A stretch of DNA of 64,000 bases, taken from NCBI GenBank assembly GCA_003640385.1, contig RCAB01000206.1:39580-103579 (forward strand). Reading direction: 5' to 3'. The position numbers were made by a program, and so were the translations under genes. Source of the stretch: Setaria digitata (Eukaryota; Nematoda; Chromadorea; Rhabditida; Setariidae). Positions within the stretch are counted from its first letter, which is position 1; each line of letters starts with the position of its first letter. The notes under the pieces are model-generated. The model saw only the letters and a program-made list of their open reading frames with translations. It did no database searches and was not told where the DNA came from. Positions 13,001-26,500 of the stretch are shown one piece after another.

Positions 13001-13968
13001 CACATCTGGGAACAATTTGATGGTTTCCTGCTTTTCGGCGTGTTTTCTTTGAAGTGTAATTTTTGGGAAAACTGATCGAGGTCGAGAGTTTAAAGCTCTC
13101 CTACTCATTCTTGAATCATCTCCTCCTCTCAGTTTTCATTACTAAGCTTTGTTTACAATCATTGCCAACATCTGTAAGCAATATGCGAGCAGTAGAACTC
13201 ATTATCTCCCCTTATCAAGCTTATTTCTCAAATTCCTTCTTCTCCATTTTCTCGAGTATTTATAAACTCACCGTCATACTATTACAGTATCAATCCAATC
13301 ATCTTCGATTCTTCCTTCCCTTGAAATCGATATCGTAGAGATTGACACATTTTGATAATCTTTTCACTCACTATTTGGTTGATTTTTCACCTTCTTAGAC
13401 GATATCATTTGATAAGAACAATTACACAGAGATTATTATCAAGAACGGAAACATTTGGAAGTTGATATCTCTCGAGTTTAAGTTTTAATTATGCAAATTT
13501 TATCAGTTCGAATTCATTTCACTCACAATGAGAATATCAAAAAGTGTTCCCCTTTTTATCATTTCATTTGTTCTTCGGCATTTGTTCATTCTTTTCTCTT
13601 CGCAAAATAGAAGAAAGGTGAATAAAAGGTACCTGTAAGGTGATACCATTACCATTTCATACCTTTCGGTTACGTATTAACCACACAGTTTGCTTATAAA
13701 AAACACAATGGGATTGTTTTCTTTAGCTTTTTTTCTTTGGTAAGCTAAAACAAACAAAGCTCTACGAATGGCACATCTTTGAAGTGGTTCAAAAGGGTAA
13801 TAAGTCAATCAAAAAAGTTAATCGCCTTCAGCGCAGGGTGTCACCTCAGTTGGCTATATCGTACTTCTTTGTGCCTGCTGCTGTCGACATGCCTGCTGCT
13901 GCAGTTGTAGTTGCGGTTGAAGTTGCTTCAGTGCCTTCATTAAACCAGCTGTTTTCTTCTTCTATAAG
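10019..13968. other. Intergenic region between convergent genes
   Basis: This holds the 3' ends of the SBSPON-type gene (+) and hlh-8 (-). AATAAA at 10167 probably ends the former. No conserved protein was found. Frames at 10287-10601, 11013-11285 and 13063-13338 are low-complexity and start without context. A small frame at 12973-13077 (begins MPYRRHHRVSHIWEQ) has more normal codons but no support. A stretch at 13840-13960 on the minus strand could be an alternative last exon of hlh-8. Confidence 0.45.
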
Positions 13969-15509
13969 TCAACTACAGAATCCTTCACAGTTCGTTGAAG
14001 CTTTGAAATGAAGCAAAACTGAATGAGAATCATTTCTATCAGTGGAGTCTTGATAAAACAAACCTGCTTTGATGAAAGTTTGCATCGTTGATGTGTCGCT
14101 CGAGTAGTAATGAGGCAGTGAAGCCATTCCACCTCTCCACATGTTAAACGTCGTTTGCAAGTTACCATCACAGAGTTGCATCTCACATCCGAACAGTCGA
14201 CATCCATCACCATTCATCTGTATAAGTTGCATTCGGTCTAATTCTGACAAGTCTCGAGATATTTTAAGTGCTCCAGAAAGAGGATTGGAGTGATAGTACG
14301 ACATTTTAGCAAAATGATAAAATGACAAAAAAGATTGAAAACCTGATCTAGAAAGCGAATATAATCAGTAGCAATACGTAGGGTATGAATTTTACTCATT
14401 TTATCGGAAGGTAACGAAGGAACAATTCGTCGTAGAATCGCAAATGCATCATTTAGTTCTTTTGTTCGTTGCCGTTCACGACGATTTGCTGCAACACGTT
14501 GCTGCAGTGCCTCTTCTGGATTGTCACCCTATTTATAGTAATGATTATGGTGCTGATGATATCCGCAATGATTAACAGTAACTAAGCATCAATGAATAAC
14601 TTTTAGTGAAACTGAAAAATATTAAAGGAAGGAATAAAATGCAATTATCATATAAATGCATACATTTTTTTACCCTTTCGATACTGCTATTTTAATGAGA
14701 AATTTTATAAGATCATTAAAAGCAGTTGGAAAACAGCGCTACCTGAATAAATTATAAATAACGGTGCAATTACAACTTTTTATAACTATTTTATGAAACA
14801 GAAATATTAGTTGTTAAAAAGTTTACAGGAATGATATATTTCTAAACTTCGAAAGTATGGCCTGTTTTAATGAAAATTATCAAAAGTCAGAATTTTTTGA
14901 AATATCTTGTGGAGTACAACACTTCGGAGTCAAATCTGACAGTTACTTAGGTAACATTTAGGTATGCTGCTGAACTTCATGATTTGTACAAGAGAATATA
15001 AAAATTAGTATTGAAAGTCATAATTATAAGATAAAATGATTGGTAGTAATAGTTATATTTATTGTCGTAGGCGTAAAAAAAGTAGTGTCTGGGATGATTA
15101 TAAAGTAGTGTCTGGGATGATTATAATTTGTAAAAGAGATAAAGTAATTAGTAATATTGACAATTGGAATTATTGTATTAATGATAGAATGGATAATAAT
15201 AGCGATGAGGTATAGTAATTTCTATAAAGATAAGATGAATGTTTAGTGATAATTATAAACATTATCATAAAAATGAATTATTAGTACTAGCTGGATGAGT
15301 ATGAAGTGAATTATTAAGACGTTTCAAGAACGCTTATTAGAGACAGAGTTATTTTTTCTTAGCTGGTAATAAAAAGCTTTGTTGCTAACTTGAAATATGA
15401 ATAGAAAAAGAAGTACCTTACGCCTATTAGACCGTCTTCTGGTAACCATCTGGAGGGATAACCGATCGCTTCCCGAAGATATATCAGAACTCCTGCACCG
15501 CCCCATCAT
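13969..15509 (-). CDS. hlh-8: Twist-family bHLH transcription factor (HLH-8 ortholog)
   Basis: Three exons on the minus strand: 15509-15417, 14528-14343 and 14217-13969, all joined in phase 0, 175 residues. The C. elegans protein is of similar length. The bHLH domain is at about residues 39-93. Its basic region [16 protein letters not shown] and helix end [17 protein letters not shown] are diagnostic of Twist rather than other bHLH proteins. After the domain, the text GCRLFG and [11 protein letters not shown] matches the HLH-8 tail and corresponds to the Twist WR motif region. In C. elegans HLH-8 patterns the postembryonic M mesoblast lineage and vulval, uterine and enteric muscle, as a homodimer or with the E/Daughterless protein HLH-2. 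The N-terminus is short (ATG at 15509) and an upstream exon is possible. The tail may be alternatively spliced (donor GCAG|GTTTGT inside exon 3). It sits convergent to the SBSPON-type gene. Confidence 0.88.
15079..15124. repeat. Perfect 23-bp tandem duplication in hlh-8 intron 1
   Basis: Two identical 23-base units lie head to tail (15079-15101 and 15102-15124), with core AGTAGTGTCTGGGATG. They are inside the first intron of hlh-8. A recent slip duplication is the simplest reading. Confidence 0.85.
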
Positions 15510-16670
15510 CTTCCCTTTTTCTGTTGTATCTCGCCCTACCAACTTTTCCTCTCAGTCATTTGTTACGATGACATATAAATCTGTCGAAATAGCAAACATA
15601 TGAATATTACATTCCATATTGATTATTTCATCCTCCTCAACTCCAACGATCAGACTAAGTTTTCAAAATTTTTGTTCAAGAAGAATAGTAAATGATCACT
15701 TACCATTCTTCCAACCAATCTAAAATTCAACTCTGCCCGGTGGTTGATTTACAAGCAGTACAATTTGTACTTGAAGTTTCTGTTCATCACTAGAAAATAA
15801 AAAATGAAAGGATTCAATTGAATGAAAGTCCTATTCAAACACAATTTAAAATACATAAATGATATCTCAAGCTACGAAGAAGTTTCCTTTTAGATTAAGG
15901 CAGAATTGCGTCGGGGCTCTTTTAATTCTGTTTATACTGTGGGTCTTTAAATATTATTGGAAGTCAAGTTATATATGCAAAGGAATAAAATGAAGCAATC
16001 TCTTTATTAATATTAGTCAAGAAGTTAGTGAAAGGTTCTACAGAAAGCATAACATTCGAGATCAATAATCGGCTGAAGTTAAATATAGTTAAACAGCAGC
16101 CCTCTAACAAAATTCGATAAATAGTTGAATTCCACACATCTTTCCCATTTAGATCAAGACATTTTATCGGTGTACTCTTGAATAAATACAGAGAAATTAT
16201 TCCCAAAAACTGGCTTTAGGAAGAGATTTCCGTAGAAACGAAAATTATCAATGGAAAAAAGAAGGCTCCAGTAGCCTGAGATAAACATATTCAAACAGAA
16301 TTAAACCAAGCTTTCAAGCACAGGGAGAGCAACAAGAAATTAAGGTTGGAAAATCCTCGTGTTCGATACATGAAAGGAAAGAGCAGAGCATCCATTCGGC
16401 TGAGCTGCTCTCCGGTTTCAATTCTTTGGATTCCTTTTTCGGTTCGATTAGCTTGCACATATGTATTAAGTTAATTTATGTCCTCTTTTTTTTTGCAAGT
16501 AGTGCTCTAAAGCATTTTAAATTTAAAAAGGCTGCAAAAAATTTTGAAAGATTCATGTAACCAGCTCTGGAAATTTATAAAAATACCACTATGTGGAAAG
16601 AAAGCTAAGCCGTATCTGAATCATTATAAATGGAACTTTAATGAAAATAGAAATCCCAGCAAAGGTCAAG
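15510..16670. other. Upstream region of hlh-8 / 3' flank of the zinc-finger gene
   Basis: This 1.2-kb gap lies between two minus-strand genes. It should contain hlh-8 control sequence and any extra 5' exon, plus the 3' UTR of the zinc-finger gene. I see no conserved frame and no clear repeat. Confidence 0.4.
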
Positions 16671-19600
16671 TTAAATCCGTAATTGCCAATCTAGAAAGCA
16701 ACTTCTTGCGATCGCTTCTGCTTCTGCTTTGTATTTAAGGAGATCGTTAATTATACGACCGTCTTCACTGCTGTGCTGATCTTGAATATGAGCGGTCACA
16801 GCATTCTCGTCGTGAGTAGATTCAAATGGACATAGTGAACACCTGAAATTACAGCAGCACTTTTGAAAAGCCAAAGACAAGAAGTAAAGGTGGAAACAAA
16901 ATTTTAGTTGATTTCCTCGGCAAATTCAAAATGTCATGCTGCTCTCACATATAAGGCAAAGAAAGTCTCTAGTGGACTTAACTTTATCTCAACCTAGAGT
17001 ATTTGAGCGTCAGTACTAACAGTCCTTCGAGGATCTGTTTTAATCCATTCACATTGAGGCTATAGATAAAAGAAGAGGCTTAATTTGTAGTTCATTTCAT
17101 TCACTTTTTCTTTTGTAACTTGACTTGTTCAGCAACGAAATCAAAGCAATCTATAAACAGTGTCGATATTTTTGAAGTTTTTTAAGCATCCTTGCTGAGA
17201 CATCTCCAAACTTGGACAAATTTTTAAAATTTCCATAAAGATAGTCTTGAAATTATGGCCCAGATTTAGAATCTTGAAAGCATCTTCAAATTTATGACTT
17301 TGTTACATGATTTCACTAGACAGTCCAGACTGTCACCTGAAAATAGACTTTTTAAGATGCTTTTCCAGCAGATGGGTTAATCGTCGTTTCCTACTGATTG
17401 TAGCGCCACACTGACGGCATTTCGCTCTTCGTCCTTCGTCAGAAATTGTTATATTCGACAAACGTTTAGGTCGTCCAGGGAAGCAACGGTCATGCATTTC
17501 TGAGAAAGCCGCTCGATGCTGAACTACATTCGCAATCGGCTCTAAGCCCTTCAATCGTTTTTGGAATTCATAAATTTTTTGGATCATCTCATTCTTTCTC
17601 ATATTATACAACATCGGCTAGCAAAAGAAATGTAATTTGACAAGTGAACATTTATATTTTAATTAAAGAATTATTTATAAATTCTTTAAAGCAGTACTAA
17701 ACCTGTAATACACATTGAATTTTATAAATATTAAAGAATTACACGGCAAAATGACTCAGGAATTCAAACTTCTTCAGAATAAGTATTTCTTATAACTAAC
17801 TTTAACCTCTCTCTTTCCATGTCCATTTTTCATATGTCTTCGAACAAGACGACTTTCAGCAGCACCGTAATCACAAAGAGGACATTGATGAAGCGACATT
17901 TTTAAATGAACTTCTGCAATATGACGTGAAGTTTGACGCACTTCCACGTCACAGATCCGACACCTAAAAAATAGGAAATTCTTAATAAGATGTCAGTAAC
18001 GTAAAATTAAAATTCAAAAATTTGGTGAAGTTAGAATTTCAAAGTTGTAACATTCGTCAAATAAGGATTGAAAACCAAAAGATAAGAAAAAAAAAACACC
18101 TGTTGAAATCTTCCAGTGCAGAAGTGGGCAAGCGACGATTGATCCAACCAGGAAAACAACGCAAGTTCCATATCGCTATCTCTTTTGAAAATTTTAACAA
18201 ATTTGCTGTAGGCGCTAAATCTGCATTATCCCGGTGTGCGTATCTAAATAATTTGCAAATTATTTCCGAACTTCTGTACTGTTAAAGTTAAGCACAGAAA
18301 TTTAAGCAAGAGCTGAATAGTTCGCAAGCGTAATACATGCTTTAACGCACTTTATATGTGCTTTAACATCAGATGAACAAGCATGATGAGAGAATTCACA
18401 AAGAGGACACTGGTAAAGACGAGGTTCCTTCAAGTGATGTCTGTACACATGGATCTGCAAAATTGAGAATATGCTGTAGAGCGAGGAAATTTTTGGATCA
18501 TTTGAAAACTGAACGTAGGTTTTATAAGCAGTTTGCAAAAAAAAACAGCAATTTGTAAAATACTGCCACAGAAAAAGTTTATTTCTCCTTAATTAAAACC
18601 TATCTTGGCATAAGATTAAACTAGTGATATAATCTGACTGCAAAATAAATCTCTCAAAAGCCTTTAAACCTGGCGATCTTCAGTTTTCATTTCCTGACCA
18701 CACTCACGACATTGAACTTTGAGTCCTTCCCAACATTTCCCATCTTGACTAACTTTCTTTTCTGACCATAGATTCTGAAGCAAAATTGACTGGAGGAACA
18801 TAGAGTTAAGCATAATAACCAAAAGGTTGAACTTTCGGCCTACTTTGAGTCGTCGACCTGGAAAACACTGCTGGTACATTTTTTGTACAGCTTCCGCATG
18901 GTCCTCAATATTCGATATCGGTTCTTCTGTGCATCCACCGTGTACTTTTTGCATATGAGACCGTATTTCATAAGCGTCCTGTCCTCCATGACCTTTACAT
19001 ATTGGGCATTGATAGAGGGAAATCTTTAGATGATCCTTGGCTACGTGGCGTAAGAAATTCGACGAAGGCTTGAATTTTTTCTTGCAAAGCTAAAACTATG
19101 CGACTTTTCAAATTTTACAACATCTTATTACAAAATCGCTAAAAATTTCTAATTCAACTCATTCTTCTTTCAATTTTAAATAAATTAATAATTTGAAAGA
19201 GCGAGATAATTAGTCGCAAGACTTGACTATACATATATATAACTACGTACTTGCTTTTCTACATACTTGCTTCACCATTTTCTCGAGAAAAAAGAAGAAA
19301 GGTGAAGCCAAGGAACCCAAGTTTAATTTTATCTCCAACTAGAAAAGGATAAAATTTCAGCAAACGATGCTGCGCTAACCATGCAAGTCCATTCATCAGG
19401 TTTTTCTTGATGTTCTTGTTGAATTATTAAAGATGGTTTAATGACTGCATTTGCCGACTGCTTTTTTTCTTCCCCATCTAATCCAGTTGTTTTCTTTAAC
19501 TACAAACATGATTTCGTGAAGAAACAGGCCGAAATTAGATCTGAAGATCGCAAATAGTATTTCTTAGTAGGCCCAACGGAGGAAAGGAAATAACTGAAAT

Positions 19601-22600
19601 GTTTAGAATTTTATGAAAACCCTAACATTTTGTTTGTCAGCTGCTTCGATGTCTAACCACCAAAACTGTTTCCGTCTATGCTGCCAACCCGGAAAACATC
19701 GCTCGTTTAATTGATCTATTTCATCTCTGGAAGCCAGATTTTGATTACAAATGATTGTGTTACTTAAATTTTTGCAAAACTTAAAGACTTGTAGAATGGC
19801 ATAGTCATTGAAGCTTGAGTGATTCCAGTAATTATAAAATAGTTAAAAAAGAACGCTAAACAGATACGAATATATATCTTTCAATTTATTGCTTCTTATC
19901 AAGGTAGAAACTCGACAACTTGTAATCATTTTCATGCGAGTAAGGTTCTCTATTCGGATCTTCTTTATGCATCCATTTGATGTGCCATTTTACGCGATGT
20001 ATATCGTAATTTGAAGCAAAAGAACAAAGAGGACATTCGAAAATACGTTGCTGCTTTAGATGACGATGGTATACATGTCGCTGACGATCCGACTGTGCTA
20101 CCTGAAAAAAAAAATCGAATATCTGTTAATTACTAAGTTTTTTTTTCACCTAAACTGAAATTTACCTGTATTTTGCAAATTTGACAAATGTGGCGTTCTC
20201 GAGGACGATTACCAACATGTGGTCGAACGAGCTTCATCGGCCGGTTTGGAAAACATTTCTTCTATAATATAGTTTGTTTATAGTAAGGGATTAAAAACTG
20301 ATATAGATATTTTCTAAAATAAAGAAGTGGTACTAGAATTTCTTAGGAATGCAATGTGTTTGATAAACTAAATCTGAGAAGAGAAAGTATTGATTACTTG
20401 TAATTCGCGAATCTCTTGAGCATATCGGTCCAAATTAGAAATAGGAATAGCATCACAGTGTTCCGGATGAATTTTGTTGATATGTTTGGTAACGGTACAA
20501 CTCTCATAACTTCCAAAATCTTCGCAAACTGGGCACTGGTAAAGTGATTTCCTTAGATGTTTCTGAGCTATGTGACGCCCAGGATAACGGGACTCTTCCC
20601 TTTAAATATTTTATACCGACAAATTAATTAGTCTTGATTTTTTATGCTTATGTACTGGGTTCATTTTAATAAAAAATTGATTTCCATTAATTTCAAAAAA
20701 CATTTTTCATCGAAATTCAGAGTAGACCAAAGGTTTCAAGAACTTTACCAACAGAGATGGCAAGTTCGATCGTCAACAACAGCTGCTACTGCTGACTGTC
20801 TCATTGCAGACTCATGAACAATATCCATATCACAGATACTTGCTTCGTCGTAGGATGCGTTGCTGGCGATATTTCCGCGGCCAACCTTTTTCAATTCGCC
20901 ACCTTCCAGAATTACTTTCTTTTGCTGAATCAGTTACCAAATCATTTTGTGAAAAATGAATATGATGATTTTTGGCACACTATCCATTCAAAATTAGCAA
21001 ACCTCCTGGATGAGCATGTCTTGTCTTGATAGTGGTGATTTCTTTAGCTTCCAATCTGGAAAGCATTTTTGATTCCAATTCTGAAACCCATATGTGCATA
21101 TTTCCAAATAACTATGAATAGTTAAATCAATGAAGTGAATTTAACATATCTTAACAATAAAAATTGAGCTTCTAAAATTCTCATCTCTTCGTCCATTTAT
21201 TATCTTTCTCTTGGTGGATGTGAAAACCTTTAATAATTGGCGATATCTGCTTTAAAATCTTAGTCTAAAATGATTATATCATGTAGAAGTCCATTATCCA
21301 GAAAATAAAAATGAGATAGAAATGAATAATCAACCTGTATATCATGTTTATGAGCTTCTTCATTACTAATCGGGTGTGCATTTCCCTGATGAACAGCAGT
21401 ACAGTGTTTACGCATTTCCCAAACCGAATTATTGTTCGTGTAGTCACAACCGGAACATTGAAAAAGATTTGGAACTCGGAGGTGGAATTGATAAACATGT
21501 CGTTGCCGAGCTGTTGTGCACACGTCCACATGGCAAACTTGACAAACGGATTTTCGAACGGCTTTCGAACCATTTGGGAAGGATACTGAATTTTCCGATT
21601 GTTCAACTCGATTCAGCTGATTATTAACAGTTTTCGTTACTTCGGAGAATCCAGTTTCGATTGTCTGAATTATATTCTGCTAATAATATTAATAAAAAGC
21701 TAGTTTATCTAATATCTTATTTATTTATCTAATATTTAACATTTTTTTTATCCCTCAAGTAATTAATTGTTCTTTTTAGAACTAACATGACCTAGAGGAG
21801 GAAATAATTAAATAGCAAAGCAGTAGGATTACTGCCGTAATTTATTTTTGTAGCAATAAATGCAAGCAGCAAGTTTTTCGAAAAAAAAATAGGAACATGT
21901 TTTCTGGAATAACCGAACAGTGCTACCATATAAACAATGATATTTTTTTTAAGTGCTCACAGAATTTGCAAGTCGCTTTGTTGCTGTTTGCAAATTAATT
22001 GCTTCAGAATCATTACATTCCGAATATTTCCGTTTCTGTGAACTTGAATTCAGGCGAAACCCACCGTCGTCATCCTGAGACACCTGTAAGGAATCGAAAG
22101 CAATCTATTTAGCTTACTTATATGAGATTAAAACTTGCTGTAAATCTTCTTCGTTGAAAACTTACTGATATCTGCTTCGAGGATTCCAATTCTGTATTTG
22201 TGAGAGAATCATGGAGAAAGTTGTTCCCCACATTCTGCAAATATTTTATTTTGAACATAACTTCGATAGAAAGCATGCCTCAGAAGCACCTCTTGACTTT
22301 AATTTCCAACCTCACTGAAGTTTATTGCAGTCAGAGTAAATCAGTAGCTCAAGTAATTAAGCATCGGTCTACTGATTTATTTGGGTGTACCTTCTAGTTT
22401 GTATTCTAGTAGTGATGTTGCCATCTAATAAATCGATAAGAAAAACGAACTTCATTATAATAAGCGATGTTAGTAAGAAGCCAGAAATGAATTTTGTCGG
22501 TGACATTGGGAGCGAGTAGGGCGCGAGCTACAAATTTGGCATGATACTCAACCAAATGTTCGCGAAGCTTTAGGTTTGTCGGGAAGCCTGAGTGGACGAC

Positions 22601-22690
22601 ATGATCTGTTTGTTCCTGGTCCATCTGTAGGTCGCAGAGAAGACACGGGAGCAGCATCCAGATGGCCGTAATTCTGGACAGTAGCAATCT
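16671..22690 (-). CDS. Large protein with tandem double-C2H2 zinc-finger / CFPG-box modules
   Basis: Sixteen phase-consistent minus-strand exons give 875 residues: 22083-21961, 21676-21335, 21080-21003, 20924-20749, 20599-20398, 20261-20166, 20101-19920, 19726-19627, 19499-19380, 19089-18844, 18774-18670, 18454-18351, 18243-18100, 17963-17807, 17617-17337 and 16842-16671 (stop). The protein is about seven repeats of one module: a C-x2-C...H-x4-H finger, a short link, a second finger beginning YQCPLC-like, about 30-60 residues, then a CFPG(R/W) box (CFPDW, CFPNR, CFPGW, CFPGR, CFPGW, CFPGR, CFLDW). Finger pairs include CQVC/CSGC, CHLC/CPVC, CQIC/CPLC, CMLC/CPIC, CREC/CPLC, CRIC/CPLC and CRQC/CSLC. 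Two further exons upstream (about 22690-22430, finger LPCLLC, and 22191-22166) probably belong, but the link needs a weak donor. The true start is not resolved. It is likely nuclear and nucleic-acid binding; I do not recognise a named family. Confidence 0.8.
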
Positions 22691-23516
22691 CAAAAAAGAT
22701 ATCAGAGTAATTTGCAGAATGTAAATCAGTCCAGATCTGAGCTGATTCCTTCGCTGGAAGACAGAATGACCGTTATTCCCTACTTTCTAAAAGAGAAAAG
22801 AGCTAGTAAAGTAAAGAACAGGAGAGATGCATTTGCAGGATAGGTTCGAGAGGTGATGCTGCTGGTAGTAGCTGCATTCATCAGGAAGGCTGTGCTTCTC
22901 CATCATGCATTGTGGACTGCGCTACGATGTTGGTGATAGAACTGCCTTGATGGGGTAGTGCAGTCTAGCTAGCTGATATGTTGTTCTAGCACTGCTAAGC
23001 CTATTTGAGATGAGTGTTTTAGCCACATTGGATGATAGATGGATAGATGTAGTAAGGAGCAGAACATGTTGCAACTCCGCGGAAAGGACTGAGCGTCTCG
23101 AAAAGCAGCACACGGCGGCGACACATCGATCTTGTCCTCCTCCATGTTGTCTCACTCGTCACCCGTCACCCGTCACCCGTCACTCGTATTTGTTCCAGTA
23201 GTAGCACCACCGCTAGCGGTATCAGCTGTTTGTGCACCACCGCACTGCATGGATTCAGACACTCGTCAAACAAGTTATCGTCGTTGCTGAAGCACACAGA
23301 GAGACGATAACTAAACTCTAACCACTCATAAAGTGAAACGATAGATGAGGCCTTCTAAATCTAGCAATATCTACTACTGAGAGACACTGAGCTTATCTCT
23401 TTCTGCATATCACGATTTACGCTTTATGTCTTTTGTAGTTGCAGTGTGCAGCACTAAGCAGTCCCTCATAAAATATTTCCGTTTATCACAGATGAAATTA
23501 AGCACAAATAAATCTT
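22691..23516. other. Region between the zinc-finger gene and gatB
   Basis: This is likely the promoter/5' end of the zinc-finger gene and 3' flank of gatB, both on the minus strand. It is less AT-rich than the surroundings, and short frames on both strands overlap without support. It contains the small GTCACCC tandem array listed separately. Confidence 0.4.
23158..23183. repeat. Short GTCACCC heptamer tandem array
   Basis: Three full GTCACCC units and a partial fourth lie head to tail, flanked by near-copies (CTCACTC). This is a minisatellite-like slip repeat upstream of the zinc-finger gene. Confidence 0.8.
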
Positions 23517-26500
23517 TTAGTTTCCTGACAGAAGCTTTTCTCTAATTACTTCATTTATTTCATCAGCTTCAATTCGTCGATTACATTCATTAAGAACAGC
23601 TATACGCAGTTTGGTGAAATGTCTCTTCGCTCTGCTTTTTTGCGCTTTCCTAACAAGATCCTCATTTTCATGGAGAACCTTCTCTACAACAAACAAAACT
23701 TCGTCTCTCTTCAATATCCGCCATAAATTTTCTTCATTTGCAATCTGAAAATAATACAATCAACACTTTTACAATATTCACCTTTCCTTTTTTCCTGTCT
23801 AAAACATATATAAAAATAAGGCACATTTCGTGAGGAATTGTGAAAATTCCATGAGAAAACATTACCTCGGTTGGCGATTTGTCTAATTTTGTTTGTATAT
23901 ATCTTCTTAACAGATCAAAAGTTGTCAGTCTGGTTAATCGCTTAATGTGAAAAAGATATACTGCTTCTATGAAATAGCTTATGAAAGTTGTTCTGAAAGA
24001 AAAAAAACATTCCAAAAATACTAGCAGACTTCCGAGTGAATAAAGCATAATTTTTTGTTTAAAGATTGTTCAAAGAACCAGCAAACTTACTGTAATAAAG
24101 GAAATGTTTTATTGCAGTTACGACAAATTGTTTGCAACAAATAAATCCACTCAACTAGTACAGGAGCCATTAAAGCATTTTCACATGCATTTAGAACTAT
24201 TTCAACAAATGCAGCGAGCGCATTTTCATTCTGAACGAAAAAATTTATATAAGGCTCAAGGGAACTTTATTTTCGACTTTTTTATTTTAAAAATGAGAAG
24301 TTATTTTGTTATTTCGGTTGTGAGAATTCAGTCAGTGCAAATCGCTATCTACAGGATACAATCATATATTATTTGAGGTAATGATATTGCGAATATGACT
24401 TCCGTTCAAGAGCTTATTATTTCAATGCATTTCTTTTGATTTTGATGGGCTTTAGTAGCCTGAAACCAACAAAATTACATATCTATATATAAAGTACTAA
24501 GTTCGTATCAGTAAGAGCTAGAGGTTCTGGCTATATCTTGTACTCCTTAAGAAAAGATATATCCTTTCCCCTAACGAGCGCAAATAACGACTCACAGCAA
24601 TTTGTAACGCTACTTGTGGTTCTATTCCATAATCTTCGATATATTTCAAGTAGCGAGGTTTCGAAAGCACTGAACGACAACTATTTATCCACTCTTTCTT
24701 AATATGTACAGGAGGAAGGTTCGGTTCCGGCATAAAACGATAATCAGTTTCAATCCCTTTTTCCCTCATTGCTCTTGTTTCTCTGGAATATATTTGTAGC
24801 TTGAAATGAACATATAGCAAAAATAACAGTATTAAAAACATGGACAAAAAAACGGAAATATAATAATTATTATAATTATTAACAGCAATAATTATTTCTG
24901 ATTAAAAATTATGGCTGAAAAACGGAAATAACAGACCCAGAGCAGTCAACAGTTCGTGTTTCATTCAATACACTGCCTCCGGCCCTTAAGATCTTGTACT
25001 GCCGAGCTATTTCATTTTTGATAGCTATACGCACCATGCGTAAACTATTTAAATTTTTGATTTCAGTTCGAACACCCATATTGGTGTTATCTTTGCCAAG
25101 CGAAACGTTAACATCTACTCGAAATTGACCTTCTTAAAGAGATTTCTTCATTTTTTCATTAAAAAAAATTTTTTGTTTAATTGGAAAGAAATAAAAAAGA
25201 AAAATCCCTGCAATGATAAGAACTGTTAACTCTGCATCTCTCCTCCGCACAAACTATTTTCCATGAGAGCCAAACGCAACTGTTCAATAAAGCAATAAGC
25301 CTCTACTGCGGAAGTCATATCTGGCGATGTCACAATTTCTAGTAATCCGACTCCTGGAAGATAACTTATTTCGAAATTTTAGAAGAAAATTTCGATTTCT
25401 AATTTTGCAATGTTGGGAAAACAAGAAAAAGAAATGGAAAGAATATTTCTACCAGCTCGATTCAGATCGATAAGCAAGCGATTGTTACTACGATCGTGAA
25501 TTGTTCGGCCACTGTCATGTTCCAGTTGAATTCGTAGTATATCTACACGCTTTTTATACGGGACAAACGACTAAAAATGAATATCATTTGAAGCAAATTA
25601 AAATCTAAAAAAAGTGAAATAAAAGATTAAATCAAAAAGCATTTGCCTCATCACTGCAATGGACGTAAAATTCGAAAAAACCGGAATGAGCAATAGGATA
25701 ATCGTGTTGCGTGATTTGATAGCCTGCCGGCATATCTGCATAGAAGTAATGTTTTCGTACAAACTGGCATCTGTCAGGTATCGTACAGTTCAACATCAAA
25801 CCTGCTGCTATACCTTTCTAAACGGTACTTTTATCAGGTTCGTTTTATTCACTTCCATAAAATTTATTAGCTAATGATCAAAAATACTTTTTTATTATTA
25901 CTATCTCAGTATAATCCAATCTTTGGAAATATCAAATTTACATATCATTTTTGAGAAGTATTCCTCCTCTAAATAGTCACAATTCATTACACAATTCCTA
26001 TAGCCATTATTGCTCCACCGTCGTTTTATCTTCACCATTATATTCTCATAATCTTTTGAAAAAACAAAAAACAAAAAACAAAAAAAAAAAAAGAAAAAAA
26101 AACCACTTCTTAAAATTAGATAGCGGTTGTTTGTATATAAAAGGAATTATAGAAATTTTTGTTGCATATTTATTGTGTTGAAAATATTGCAGAGCAGCAG
26201 CGATGAAAAACAATCAGTATCAGTTATGAAATATTAGTGTTGGCTAAATAAAATTACATAAAAAATAGGCAATTGCGAAGAAAAAAACATTGACCATTTT
26301 CAAAAACAGAAATTAACAGAAATTTTTTGGGAGGAAAAGAAATATGCAAACCATCCCAGGAAAACGAACCATTAGAGCAGTTTTGTTGAGGACGGGGAGC
26401 GTACCGGGTATTGCCATATCGAACAACGCAACCGACGAATTCGCATGAGTATCATCATCAAATACTGCTCCTGAGAACAATTTCGTCCTGAAAACTGTAC

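Noticed and set aside
21344..21627. Open frames on the plus strand opposite the zinc-finger gene
   Set aside because: They are shadows of the real finger exon 21676-21335, which shows paired C2H2 motifs and correct splice sites.
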